Source: a bacterium
Lineage (GTDB): Bacteria > Bacillota_I > Bacilli_A > RF39 > UBA660
Assembly (NCBI GenBank): GCA_030531905.1
Contig: JAUNMG010000007.1
Coordinates: 1 to 54,864 of the forward strand
Length of the DNA: 54,864 bases
Direction of reading: 5' to 3'
Below are positions 16,442 through 25,038 of the stretch, in pieces; position 1 is the first letter of the stretch, and every line of letters begins with the position of its first letter. Both the position numbers and the translations under genes were made by a program. Under the pieces are notes generated by a model. That model saw nothing but the letters and a program-made list of their open reading frames with translations, did no database searches and was not told the DNA's origin.

Positions 16442-16879
16442 ATGTTCATGGGTGAATATCATCATAATATTGATGATAAAAACAGACTTATTATTCCTTC
16501 TAAATTCCGTGATGAATTAGGAGAAGAGTTTATTATTACTCGTGGAATCGATGCTTGTTTGTTTGTCTACTCTAAGAGTAGCTTTCAAAAAATCGTTGAT
16601 AAATTAGAAACCCTACCATTTACTAAAAAAGATGCTAGAAACTTTAATCGTTTCTTCTTATCTGGTGCTGCTGCAGTAGAATTAGATAAACAAGGACGTG
16701 CAGGTATCAGTCAAACATTAACAAATTATGCTGCTTTAGATAAAGAGTGTGTTGTGATTGGTGTTGGTGATCGTCTAGAAATTTGGGCCAAAGAAAATTG
16801 GGATAATTTCTATAATTCTGCGAAAGATAATATGTCTGATATAGCTGAAAACTTATTTGATGGGGGTCTAGATTTATGA
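16442..16879 (+). CDS. mraZ: Transcriptional regulator MraZ
   Basis: 145 residues with two SpoVT/AbrB-like beta units: MFMGEYHHNIDDKNRLIIPSKF at the start and AAAVELDKQGRAGISQTL in the second half, the canonical MraZ layout. It binds repeats in its own promoter and tunes the division/cell wall cluster. ATG 16442 is chosen because the GTG at 16430 is part of the operator and ribosome binding region. Its stop overlaps the rsmH start (TTATGA). Confidence 0.95.
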   Translation: MFMGEYHHNIDDKNRLIIPSKFRDELGEEFIITRGIDACLFVYSKSSFQKIVDKLETLPFTKKDARNFNRFFLSGAAAVELDKQGRAGISQTLTNYAALDKECVVIGVGDRLEIWAKENWDNFYNSAKDNMSDIAENLFDGGLDL

Positions 16880-17802
16880 AGCATATAAGTGTTTTATTAG
16901 AAGAAGCAGTTAATGCTCTTAATTTAGACGAAAATAGTATTGTTGTTGATGCAACACTTGGTTATGCAGGACATAGTAGTGAAATTTTAAAAAGAATAAA
17001 AAGAGGAAGACTATTCGCCTTCGATCAAGATAGTGAAGCAATTAAATATAGTACTGATCGTTTAACCTCGGTTGGTACTAACTTCACTATCATTAAAAGT
17101 AATTTTGTTCATTTAAAAGAAAAATTAAATGAATTAGGTGTTGAAAAAGTTGATGCTTGTTTATTTGACCTTGGAGTATCTTCTCCACAACTAGATGAAC
17201 AAGAAAGAGGCTTTAGTTATCATTTGGATGCTAAGCTTGACATGAGAATGAATCAAGAACAAGATTTTAGTGCTTATGATGTCGTTAACACCTATAGCAA
17301 AGAAGAACTTACAAAAATCTTTAATGATTATGGAGAAAGTAAGTTTTCAAGAAATATTGCTAATAAAATCATAGAGTATAGGAAAACAAAAAATATTGAA
17401 ACAACTTTAGAGTTAGCAGAAATAATTAAAACAGCTGTACCTATGAAATTTAGAATAGACAAACATCCAGCAAAACAGATTTTTCAAGCTATTAGAATTG
17501 AAGTAAATCATGAACTAGATGTTATAGAACCAGCCTTAGAACAAGCTTTAAGTATGCTTAATGTTGGAGGAAGAGTTGCAGTAATTACATTTCACTCCCT
17601 AGAAGATAGAATTGTAAAACGCTATTTCAAAAATGTTAGTGAAATAGATATAAAAGTAAAAGGACTTCCAAATATACCAGAAGAGTATTTACCGGATTAT
17701 AAATTAGTAGTTAATAAAGCTATACTTCCTTCAAAAGAGGAATTAGAAAATAATAAGAGAGCAAGAAGTGCAAAACTTAGAGTTATAGAAAAAATTAAAT
17801 AA
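16876..17802 (+). CDS. rsmH: 16S rRNA (cytosine1402-N4)-methyltransferase RsmH
   Basis: 308 residues. KHISVLLEEAVNAL start, VVDATLGYAGHSSEIL (SAM site), FDLGVSSPQLDEQERGFSY, NVGGRVAVITFHSLEDRIVKRYF and the C-terminal NKRARSAKLRVIEK are all diagnostic. It methylates C1402 in the decoding centre. Start overlaps the mraZ stop by 4 bp, indicating translational coupling; ftsL follows after 15 bp. Confidence 0.96.
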   Translation: MKHISVLLEEAVNALNLDENSIVVDATLGYAGHSSEILKRIKRGRLFAFDQDSEAIKYSTDRLTSVGTNFTIIKSNFVHLKEKLNELGVEKVDACLFDLGVSSPQLDEQERGFSYHLDAKLDMRMNQEQDFSAYDVVNTYSKEELTKIFNDYGESKFSRNIANKIIEYRKTKNIETTLELAEIIKTAVPMKFRIDKHPAKQIFQAIRIEVNHELDVIEPALEQALSMLNVGGRVAVITFHSLEDRIVKRYFKNVSEIDIKVKGLPNIPEEYLPDYKLVVNKAILPSKEELENNKRARSAKLRVIEKIK

Positions 17803-17817
17803 AAAGGGATGATTTTC

Positions 17818-18123
17818 ATGAAAAAGAAAAAAATGAAAAAACAATTAAAGATGTCTAAAACAGAAAAATTCTTATATACTTTAGCAGTTTTTCTATTATT
17901 AGTATCTCCACTTTCTATCGTGTTTTCCAAAGCAACACTTGCAAAAATAAACTTTGAAGTTGAACAACAAAAAAAAGAAATTGAAAAACAAGAAAAAACT
18001 AATGAAAGTATTTCTATGACAATTGATGAGTTAGCGTCTCTTACAAAAATCCAAGAGGTTGCAGCAAACCAAGGATTGAGTTATAATAATAATAATATAA
18101 GAACAATTACAGAAGATAAATAA
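17818..18123 (+). CDS. ftsL: Cell division protein FtsL
   Basis: 101 residues, bitopic: a Lys-rich cytoplasmic N-terminus, one transmembrane helix (FLYTLAVFLLLVSPLSIVFS), then an extracellular coiled coil (EVEQQKKEIEKQEKTNESISMTI). Position between rsmH and pbpB, size and topology identify FtsL, part of the FtsL-DivIB-DivIC complex that activates septal peptidoglycan synthesis. ATG 17818 is chosen; the ATG at 17809 overlaps AAAGGGATG. Confidence 0.85.
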   Translation: MKKKKMKKQLKMSKTEKFLYTLAVFLLLVSPLSIVFSKATLAKINFEVEQQKKEIEKQEKTNESISMTIDELASLTKIQEVAANQGLSYNNNNIRTITEDK

Positions 18124-18140
18124 TAAACGGATGTGATAAG

Positions 18141-20285
18141 ATGAAGAGAAAGAAAAAAACTAGAAATAGTATAAAATATAGTAAGCTATTCATTTTCTCT
18201 TCTCTTTTTTTGTTTGTAGTGATGATAGGAAGAGTAATAGAGTTATCAACATCAAAAACAATTGATGGTGTGAATCTTCAAGAACTAGCTAGTAAAAGAA
18301 CCAGTAAAACAGAAATATTAAAAGCAAAAAGAGGAACAATTTATTCTAGTGATAATGAAGCTTTAGCACTAAATGTTTCTTCTTATAAACTAATAGCCTA
18401 TCTAGATCCAAAAAGAACTGAAAATAAAGATAATCCTCAACATGTTGTAGATAAAGAAAAAACAGCTGAGGCACTTGCACCAATTATTTCTATGGAAAAA
18501 GATGAAGTTTTAAAATATCTTAATAAAGAAGGAATTTATCAAACAGAATTTGGTAGTCATGGTAAAGGTCTTTCTGAATTAGATAAAAAGAAAATAGAAG
18601 ATTTAAACTTACCAGGACTAGATTTTGTTGAAAGTTATAAAAGATATTATCCTAAGGGTCAGTTTTTATCATATACACTTGGATATGCTAAAGCAAGTAG
18701 TGATGATGAAGATGATATTTCAGGTGAGATGGGAATAGAAAAGTATTATGATAAAATCTTAAAAGGTAAAGATGGTTATGTCACATATCAAAAAGATTTA
18801 AAAGGATATAAAATAGCTGATACTAAAGAGTTAAGAGAAGATGCAATTGAAGGAAAAGATATATATTTAACAGTTGATAGTAATATTCAGTTTTTTATAG
18901 AACAAGCCCTAAATAAAGCTAAAGAAGAGTTTGGATATGAATGGTTTACAATGGTAGTAGCAGATGCTAAAACAGGGGCAATTTTAGGACTTGCTTCTTA
19001 TCCATCATTTGATCCTAACTTAAGAAATATGACTAATTATTTAGACCTTACAGTAGCATCAGCGTATGAACCTGGTTCTACTATGAAAACATTTACTTAT
19101 ATGGCAGCTATGGAAAACGGTGTTTATAATGGAAGTGAGGCCTATAAATCAGGTACTTATGAAACAGCTGATGGAACTGTAATTGGTGACTGGAATCGTA
19201 ATGGTTGGGGTATGATAAGTTATGATAAAGGTTATGCTTTATCAAGTAATGTTGGTGTTATTAACTTAATTAAAAATCATATGAATTCAGCTATGTTAAG
19301 ACAATATTTTAGAAAACTTGGATTTGGTTCAAAAACAGGAATATCTTTACCAAATGAAGTAACTGGTACAATGAACTTCAAATACGAAACAGAAATTTAT
19401 AATGCTGGATTTGGTCAAGGAATTACAACAACACCAATGCAAAACATTCAAGCTTTAACGCCACTTACAAGTGATGGAATGTTACTTGAACCATACATAG
19501 TTAAAAAAATTGTAAATCCAACTACTAATGAAGTAGTAATGAAAGGTAAGAAAAACGAAATAGAGCGAGTTGCTTCTTCTACAACAGTTGAAAAGATGAT
19601 CCAGTTAATGGATGATACAGTTAATGGAATAGGCAATACTGGTAGTGGGTATCGTATTGATAGTCATGAACTTATAGGTAAAACTGGTACTGCTCAAATA
19701 GCGGCAGAAAATGGAAGAGGTTATTTAAATGGTAAAAATGATATAATTTCTTCTTTTGCAGGAATATATCCTAAGAGTAATCCTCAAATAATTATTTATG
19801 CTTCTGTAAAAAGACCAAGTAATGGTAGTCAAAAACCAATATCTAATGCTGTAAAAGAAGTTGTTTTGAATACAGGAAAATACTTAGGAACAGAAAAACA
19901 AGCTGCTACAGATCAAGTGATTGAATATAAATTACCATCGTTTATTAATAAGAATTTAGAAAAAGTAAAAACAACTTTAACCAATAATGGTATGAATTAT
20001 CAAATAATTGGGAATGGTACTAAAGTAGTTAAACAATATCCAGCTTTTAAAACAACAGTTACTAATAAGGATAAAATATATTTGATAACTAATGATAATA
20101 ATTATGTAATTCCAAATGTTGTAGGTCTTTCTAGTAAAGAAGCTAAAAGTTTACTTGAAATACTTGGTGTAAAGGTAAAACTAGAAGGTAGCGGTTATGT
20201 AAAGATTCAAAGTATTTCTGAAAATACACCTATAACAGATGGTATGGAAATTGTTTTGAGTTTAGATAAAAAATTTGAAAGTTAG
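18141..20285 (+). CDS. pbpB: Septal class B penicillin-binding protein with PASTA domains (PBP2B/SpoVD type)
   Basis: 714 residues. Transmembrane anchor at 17-37, then a pedestal domain (AKRGTIYSSDNEALALN). The transpeptidase domain has SxxK in YEPGSTMKTFTY (about 313), SSN in ALSSNVGVINL and KTG in LIGKTGTAQIA (about 513). Two C-terminal PASTA repeats follow (YKLPSFINKNLEKVKTTL; NYVIPNVVGLSSKEAKSLL). It crosslinks septal peptidoglycan with an FtsW-type polymerase. PASTA domains are shared by PBP2B and SpoVD of Bacillus, so a sporulation role is possible, but synteny with ftsL favours the vegetative enzyme. ATG follows ACGGATGTGATAAG. Confidence 0.94.
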   Translation: MKRKKKTRNSIKYSKLFIFSSLFLFVVMIGRVIELSTSKTIDGVNLQELASKRTSKTEILKAKRGTIYSSDNEALALNVSSYKLIAYLDPKRTENKDNPQHVVDKEKTAEALAPIISMEKDEVLKYLNKEGIYQTEFGSHGKGLSELDKKKIEDLNLPGLDFVESYKRYYPKGQFLSYTLGYAKASSDDEDDISGEMGIEKYYDKILKGKDGYVTYQKDLKGYKIADTKELREDAIEGKDIYLTVDSNIQFFIEQALNKAKEEFGYEWFTMVVADAKTGAILGLASYPSFDPNLRNMTNYLDLTVASAYEPGSTMKTFTYMAAMENGVYNGSEAYKSGTYETADGTVIGDWNRNGWGMISYDKGYALSSNVGVINLIKNHMNSAMLRQYFRKLGFGSKTGISLPNEVTGTMNFKYETEIYNAGFGQGITTTPMQNIQALTPLTSDGMLLEPYIVKKIVNPTTNEVVMKGKKNEIERVASSTTVEKMIQLMDDTVNGIGNTGSGYRIDSHELIGKTGTAQIAAENGRGYLNGKNDIISSFAGIYPKSNPQIIIYASVKRPSNGSQKPISNAVKEVVLNTGKYLGTEKQAATDQVIEYKLPSFINKNLEKVKTTLTNNGMNYQIIGNGTKVVKQYPAFKTTVTNKDKIYLITNDNNYVIPNVVGLSSKEAKSLLEILGVKVKLEGSGYVKIQSISENTPITDGMEIVLSLDKKFES

Positions 20286-20294
20286 GTGGAAGAA

Positions 20295-20849
20295 ATGAAT
20301 AAAGATAAAAAATTGTTAATGGGAACAATAATAGGAATTTTAGTATTTATATTAATTGTTATTGTAGTTGTTATAATGAGTTTTAATACAAAAAGTAAAA
20401 ATGTTAAATTAACTACAAATTACAAAGCATTAATAGGAGTAAAATTAGAATCAGATATAATATTAGTAATTAATCAAAAAGATAAAGTTTCTAATATATT
20501 ATTTTTAAATAGTAAAAGTGTTTCAACTTTAGCAAATCAAAAAATAGAAGGAAAGTCATACGACAAAGCAATAGAATTAATAGTTGATAAATTAAAAAAC
20601 AAAGAAGAATTTAATCACTCAAGTAATCTATATTTAATTAAATATGATAATGATTCTATATATAATAAAGTATTAGAACAATTTAATAAACAATTTGTTA
20701 TTTATGGAGTAGATAAAAGTATTGTAGAACAAACTTCAAGTATCAATTTTAAATTAGATGAATTAAAAATTAGTAAAACTGATAATAATATAGATAATTT
20801 AAAGTCATTATATGATTATTCTAAAAAAAATTTAAAAAGTAGTAATTAA
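20295..20849 (+). CDS. Membrane-anchored protein resembling the extracytoplasmic RsgI middle domain
   Basis: 184 residues: a short Lys-rich head, one transmembrane helix (GTIIGILVFILIVIVVVIM), then a small alpha/beta domain reading IILVINQKDKVSNILFLN ... KSYDKAIELIVDKL. The INQKDKV-x-LN-x-GKS-DKAIE pattern is that of the conserved domain in RsgI-type anti-sigma factors. No N-terminal anti-sigma peptide or partner sigI is present here. It is 9 bp behind pbpB and probably co-transcribed. ATG 20295 lies after AGGTGG; the GTG at 20286 is part of that site. Function unknown. Confidence 0.55.
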   Translation: MNKDKKLLMGTIIGILVFILIVIVVVIMSFNTKSKNVKLTTNYKALIGVKLESDIILVINQKDKVSNILFLNSKSVSTLANQKIEGKSYDKAIELIVDKLKNKEEFNHSSNLYLIKYDNDSIYNKVLEQFNKQFVIYGVDKSIVEQTSSINFKLDELKISKTDNNIDNLKSLYDYSKKNLKSSN

Positions 20850-20858
20850 AATATTTGG

Positions 20859-20892
20859 AAGCATTTAGTAATACTATTAAATGCTTTTTTAT
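20859..20892 (+). terminator. Intrinsic terminator ending the mraZ-pbpB operon
   Basis: AAGCATTTA (20859-20867) / TAAATGCTT (20878-20886), followed by TTTT. Confidence 0.85.
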
Positions 20893-21050
20893 ATAGATAA
20901 TTATTAAAATTTGGCTATTTTTTTAATTTAATTATTAAAATTCATAATTTTACATATAATAATAAATGTTATATTATTAAAAAAAATTTATAAATCTCTT
21001 TTGTTTTTGAAAGATTTATAATATAATTAATATAAGATAGGAGTAAAGTT

Positions 21051-21167
21051 ATGGTAAAGATAGGTTTATGTTTATTTGGTTTTATTATTATTAGTCTATT
21101 GACATTATTTGGATTTTGTTCATTAGTAGTAGCAAAAAAATCAGATGAAAGATTATTAAATAAATAA
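21051..21167 (+). CDS. Small membrane protein (38 aa)
   Basis: MVKIGLCLFGFIIISLLTLF starts a 38-residue peptide with one hydrophobic helix and a charged end (KKSDERLLNK). It has a clear ribosome binding site (TAGGAGTAAAG) and -10-like TATAAT copies at 21017 and 21022. The next gene, a TasA-like protein, begins 16 bp later with its own GAAGGAG site. Real on start signals and topology; function unknown, perhaps an accessory to export of the TasA-like protein. Confidence 0.6.
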   Translation: MVKIGLCLFGFIIISLLTLFGFCSLVVAKKSDERLLNK

Positions 21168-21183
21168 GAAGGAGTTAAGAAAT

Positions 21184-21786
21184 ATGAAAGAAAATAAAAG
21201 TAAAAGTTTATTATTATTAGTAATTGGAATATCTTTAACTGTAGTTGCTGTTGTAGGTGTTACATATGCATGGTTTAGAGTAACTAGAAGTTCTGATACT
21301 ATTAATAAAATTAAAGCAGGAAGCTTAGAAATGACATTAGATGATACTGCAACAGAAGGTATAAAATTACTAAATGAAGTTCCAAGAAGTTATTTACAAG
21401 GAATGAAGACAGAGGAATATACATTTACATTAACAAATACAGGTACAACAACAAATGATTATACAATCTATTTAGATGATGTATTAAATTTTACAAATGA
21501 TGATGGAAATGAAGTAACAATAACAGATGAAAATAAGTTAGAAGATACAAAAATAAGATATATTTTATTAAAAGATGGAGAAAGTGCAGCATCAACAAAA
21601 TCAAAATTATTAAGTAATGCAACAGAAAGAATCATAGATACAGGAAAGATTACAAGTAATCAAACAATAAAATATAGTATGAGAGTTTGGATAGACTCTC
21701 GTGCAGAAAACGAAGTAATGGGAAAAATGTTTAATGCAAAACTTAGAGTAGAAGCAACTCAATCAACAACAACAGTATCACCATAA
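21184..21786 (+). CDS. TasA/camelysin-like secreted protein
   Basis: 200 residues: signal segment SLLLLVIGISLTVVAVVGVTYAW, then the camelysin-type beta-sandwich (TINKIKAGSLEMTLDD, EYTFTLTNTGTTTNDYTIYL, KIRYILLKDG, MRVWIDSRAENEVMG). Residues 30-198 are almost the same as in the protein at 5682-7082, differing at scattered positions, but this copy stops where the lectin-like module begins in the other. TasA/CalY proteins are processed by SipW-type signal peptidases and form extracellular fibres. No sipW is in the window. Probably co-transcribed with the 38-aa gene; followed by a terminator. Confidence 0.82.
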   Translation: MKENKSKSLLLLVIGISLTVVAVVGVTYAWFRVTRSSDTINKIKAGSLEMTLDDTATEGIKLLNEVPRSYLQGMKTEEYTFTLTNTGTTTNDYTIYLDDVLNFTNDDGNEVTITDENKLEDTKIRYILLKDGESAASTKSKLLSNATERIIDTGKITSNQTIKYSMRVWIDSRAENEVMGKMFNAKLRVEATQSTTTVSP

Positions 21787-21811
21787 CTATAAAAAACTCC
21801 TATGAAAATTA

Positions 21812-21839
21812 AGATGAATCGTATGATTCTCTTTTTTTT
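21812..21839 (+). terminator. Intrinsic terminator
   Basis: AGATGAATC GTAT GATTCTCT stem followed by eight T. Confidence 0.8.
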
Positions 21840-21850
21840 GGATGTTGTAA

Positions 21851-21903
21851 TTGCATTTTTTGGGATTTTGTGATATAATACGTACCTAGAAAGAGGGGGG
21901 GGG
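21851..21903 (+). promoter_or_regulatory. Strong promoter with a G9 tract in the leader
   Basis: TTGCAT (21851-21856), 17-bp spacer, TATAAT (21874-21879), preceded by TG as an extended -10. Nine G in a row (21895-21903) followed by eight A lie between the start of transcription and the ATG at 21918, where the ribosome binding site should be. Such a tract is exceptional in this A+T-rich DNA. Confidence 0.75.
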
Positions 21904-21917
21904 AAAAAAAATATTAA

Positions 21918-22340
21918 ATGGAAAAAAAAGAAATGAAAAAAGCGCTTGTCTATACAGGTTTAGGATTGGCTATGGGACTTTCTATACCAACACTTACTAC
22001 TTTTCGTTCAGGTGATAAAGAAATTATTAGAGAATATGATGAAGAAACAGATGAATATGGAGTTATTTATCATGAATCAAAAGAGGATTATGATGATCCA
22101 AGGGAAAAATATACTATTAATAGGGGTTCAACTTATGTTAGTTTTGATGAAGCAGTTACCTCAATTATTGAAGAATGTAGAAATGATGGAATGGACGATG
22201 TAGAAATTGCAATTGGATTAAGAAATATGTTTCATGAGCATAAAGAATTTATTGAGCCATATATTGATACGACTATGTCTGAAAGATTCCAGGCAAGAAT
22301 GGATAAAGTTCCAGCAAAACAATTAGTTAAGAAAAAATAG
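21918..22340 (+). CDS. Hypothetical exported or membrane-anchored protein behind a G9 tract
   Basis: 140 residues. KKALVYTGLGLAMGLSIPTL looks like a signal peptide or anchor. The rest is acidic and Tyr-rich (REYDEETDEYGVIYHESKED), then a helical part (SFDEAVTSIIEECRNDGMDDVEIAIGL) and a Lys-rich end. No family recognised. Initiation is at ATG 21918; the only purine-rich stretch upstream is GAGGGGGGGGG, 14 bases away. Changes in tract length would alter ribosome binding, so expression may be phase variable. Bounded by terminators on both sides. Confidence 0.65.
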   Translation: MEKKEMKKALVYTGLGLAMGLSIPTLTTFRSGDKEIIREYDEETDEYGVIYHESKEDYDDPREKYTINRGSTYVSFDEAVTSIIEECRNDGMDDVEIAIGLRNMFHEHKEFIEPYIDTTMSERFQARMDKVPAKQLVKKK

Positions 22341-22360
22341 TTCAAAATAAATAATATTAT

Positions 22361-22386
22361 AAAACACCTTCGAAAGAAGATGTTTT
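22361..22386 (+). terminator. Intrinsic terminator
   Basis: AAAACACCTTC / GAAGATGTTTT with a GAAA tetraloop, one mismatch. Confidence 0.7.
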
Positions 22387-22572
22387 ACTATGGCTAAAAA
22401 GGACAAAAATTAAATAAAATAAATCTTGTTATAACAATAAGATATATTAGAAGTAGTTATAAGTATAGAGATAGATGCCTATTTTATAAATTACGAAACT
22501 TAGAAATTAATTTCTTGTCTATTCTTTTTTCTTTTGATATAATTGAAATGAATAAAGATAGGGGAAATAATT

Positions 22573-23223
22573 ATGGCAAAAAAAGCATATCGAGTTAAAA
22601 AGATAAGACCAAATGAAAACTACGTGCAAAAAGAAAGAAAAAAAACAGTTAAGACTGATATAAAAAAGTCTTTTACTAGAGAGATAAGACTATTAATCTT
22701 CTCTATTTTCCTAATGGTTGTTATGACAATGGCCGGTACATATTCTATTTTTAATTCAACAGAAAAGGAAGAAGAATACAACACAATAACAGTTGGTACA
22801 CTAAAAGTTGATTACTTAAAGGATAATACTAATCTGACCTTAAATGGAACAAACCAAATAAGTGATGAAGATGGTTTAAAACTAAAACCATATACTTTTA
22901 AAATAACTAATTTTGGAAGCTTTAATGCTTCATATAAAATTAGAATTGTTGACGATCAAGATATGATTAATGAAGACAAATGTCAGAATAAACTATTACC
23001 TAAATCATTTATTAAAATAAGTATTAATGAAGAAGAACCAGTATTACTTGAAAATTTAAAAAATATAGACTATACGGTGGCAACAGGTACGCTAAATCCT
23101 AAGGGAACAATTGATTATGAAATAAGAATGTGGATAGATGAAGGTAAGACAAAAAAGGATTTAACAAAACATTTTCATACAAAAGTTGTAGTTGATGATG
23201 TTAATTTAAGTACAGCAGGGTAA
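22573..23223 (+). CDS. Divergent TasA/camelysin-like protein with cytoplasmic head
   Basis: 216 residues. A basic 45-residue N-terminus precedes the hydrophobic segment LLIFSIFLMVVMTMAGTYSIF, then NTITVGTLKVDYLKD, LKPYTFKITNFGSFNASYKIRI and GTIDYEIRMWIDEGKTKKDL. These are the same strands as in the TasA-like paralogues (for example GSLEM, EYTFTLTNTG, KYSMRVWIDS). The long basic head suggests it stays membrane-anchored rather than being cleaved. ATG follows TAGGGGAAAT. Could be the anchor or nucleator for the secreted paralogues; this is inference. Confidence 0.65.
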   Translation: MAKKAYRVKKIRPNENYVQKERKKTVKTDIKKSFTREIRLLIFSIFLMVVMTMAGTYSIFNSTEKEEEYNTITVGTLKVDYLKDNTNLTLNGTNQISDEDGLKLKPYTFKITNFGSFNASYKIRIVDDQDMINEDKCQNKLLPKSFIKISINEEEPVLLENLKNIDYTVATGTLNPKGTIDYEIRMWIDEGKTKKDLTKHFHTKVVVDDVNLSTAG

Positions 23224-23259
23224 GATAGATGCTTTTTTGAGTATCTTTTTTCATGTACA

Positions 23260-23289
23260 TTGACAAACAAATGTTTGTTATAGTATAAT
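23260..23289 (+). promoter_or_regulatory. ruvAB promoter with LexA (SOS) box
   Basis: TTGACA (23260-23265), 18-bp spacer, TATAAT (23284-23289). The spacer holds CAAACAAATGTTTG (23264-23277), which matches the Bacillus LexA/DinR consensus CGAACRNRYGTTYG at 13 of 14 positions (A for G at position 2). ruvAB is LexA-controlled in B. subtilis. Confidence 0.75.
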
Positions 23290-23319
23290 CGATATATTGA
23301 AGAAAGTAGGTATATTATT

Positions 23320-23880
23320 ATGTATAATTATATGATTGGAAAAATAACAGAAATTGACTTTAATTCTATTACACTTGAAACTAATGGAATAGGATACTTG
23401 ATATATGTAGCTAATCCATATTCATTTGTGGAAAATAATGAATATAAAGTTTATCTATATCAACAAATAAAAGAAGATGAACATTCTTTATTTGGATTCA
23501 TTAATAAAGAAGAAAAAGAAATGTTTTTAAAACTTATTTCTGTTAAAGGTCTTGGTTGTAAAATGGCTCTACCAATTTTAGCAGCATCAACTCCTTCTGG
23601 AATAATTGATGCAATTGAAAGAGAAAATATTTTGTATTTAAAAAAGTTCCCTAAAATAGGTGATAAATTAGCTCGTCAAATAATACTTGATTTAAAAGGA
23701 AAATTAAACATTAGTGTTAATGAAACTTTAGAAAATGCTAATTCTAATGATGAGTTGAAAGAAGTATTAAAAGGACTAGGATATAAAGAAAAAGAATTTA
23801 AAAATATTATTGGTCAAGTTGATGCTAACTTACCTATAGAACAACAGGTTAAAGAAGCACTAAAGCTACTACTAAAATAG
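23320..23880 (+). CDS. ruvA: Holliday junction helicase subunit RuvA
   Basis: 186 residues. OB-fold N-terminus (MIGKITEIDFNSITLETNGIGYLIYV), DNA-binding HhH region (FLKLISVKGLGCKMALPIL; FPKIGDKLARQIILDLKGKL) and a C-terminal RuvB-binding domain (DELKEVLKGLGYKEKEFKNI). The tetramer holds the four-way junction for RuvB. Operon with ruvB, 12 bp apart; promoter carries a LexA box. Confidence 0.95.
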   Translation: MYNYMIGKITEIDFNSITLETNGIGYLIYVANPYSFVENNEYKVYLYQQIKEDEHSLFGFINKEEKEMFLKLISVKGLGCKMALPILAASTPSGIIDAIERENILYLKKFPKIGDKLARQIILDLKGKLNISVNETLENANSNDELKEVLKGLGYKEKEFKNIIGQVDANLPIEQQVKEALKLLLK

Positions 23881-23892
23881 GAGGTTACTTAG

Positions 23893-24897
23893 ATGGAAGA
23901 AAGTATAGTTAGAAATGTAGAAGTAGAAGATGATGGCATTTTGGATAATTCAATTAGGCCAGAAGTCTTAGATGAATATATTGGACAAAAAGATGTTAAA
24001 GAAAATATAAAAATATTTATTGAAGCAGCTAAGATTAGAAAAGAACCATTAGATCATGTTTTATTATATGGTCCTCCTGGACTTGGAAAAACAACTCTTG
24101 CTTATATTATTGCCAACGAGATGGGAACAAATATTAAAACAGCAAGTGGTCCAAGTATTGAAAAGGCAGGGGACCTTGCTGCAATTTTATCAACATTAGA
24201 AGCTGGTGATGTGTTATTTATTGATGAAATCCATAGAATTCCAAAATTTATCGAAGAGATATTATATCCAGCTATGGAAGATTTTACTTTAGATATAATT
24301 ATAGGTGGTGAAGGTAGTAGTAAAAGCATAAAAATAGATTTACCACCATTTACTCTTGTAGGAGCAACAACTCGTGCAGGGGATTTGACTTCACCTTTAA
24401 GAGATCGTTTTGGTATTATCTCAAAGTTACAATTTTATACAGATGATGAATTAGAAAAAATAGTTAAAAGAACAGCACGAGTATTAAATACATCAATAGA
24501 AGATGATGCTGCAATGGAACTTGCAAAAAGAAGTAGAGGTACACCAAGAATTGCTAATAGACTCTTAAAAAGAGTTAGAGATTTTGCTTTAGTAACAGGT
24601 GATGGAACAATTACTAAAGAAATTACTAATCATGCCTTAGAGCAACTTAAAGTAGATAAATTTGGTTTAGATGATGTTGATAGACAATTATTACTAACAA
24701 TAATAGAAAAATTTAATGGTGGTCCAGTTGGAGTAGAAGCAATTAGTAGCTCAATAGGTGAAGAAGTAGCGACAATAGAAGACGTTTATGAACCTTATTT
24801 ATTACAAAGAGGTTTATTAAAAAGAACAAATCGTGGACGTGTTGTCACTGAATATGGATATAAGATTTTAGGAATAGATTATTCAAAAGAAAAATAA
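23893..24897 (+). CDS. ruvB: Holliday junction branch-migration ATPase RuvB
   Basis: 334 residues. [21 protein letters not shown], Walker [20 protein letters not shown], Walker [12 protein letters not shown], sensor 1 [21 protein letters not shown] with the arginine finger, and the C-terminal winged helix ([13 protein letters not shown]). Full length. In Bacillus, queA and tgt follow directly; here a 5-kb sigma-like gene array intervenes. Confidence 0.97.
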   Translation: MEESIVRNVEVEDDGILDNSIRPEVLDEYIGQKDVKENIKIFIEAAKIRKEPLDHVLLYGPPGLGKTTLAYIIANEMGTNIKTASGPSIEKAGDLAAILSTLEAGDVLFIDEIHRIPKFIEEILYPAMEDFTLDIIIGGEGSSKSIKIDLPPFTLVGATTRAGDLTSPLRDRFGIISKLQFYTDDELEKIVKRTARVLNTSIEDDAAMELAKRSRGTPRIANRLLKRVRDFALVTGDGTITKEITNHALEQLKVDKFGLDDVDRQLLLTIIEKFNGGPVGVEAISSSIGEEVATIEDVYEPYLLQRGLLKRTNRGRVVTEYGYKILGIDYSKEK

Positions 24898-25038
24898 TCT
24901 ATTTTTTTGCAAAGAGAAAAACAACTAAAAATGTCAAAGATTTATTTACTAAAATAACAAAAAGTGTTAAGATATGTGTCAAAAGTTTTTATCTGTTAGG
25001 TAGGAAAAAGTTAAGTGACATTGTAGAGGAGTATAATA

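Noticed and set aside
22012..22203. 63-codon plus-strand ORF inside the gene at 21918
   Set aside because: Met-rich shadow in a second frame; the main frame has promoter, start and terminator.
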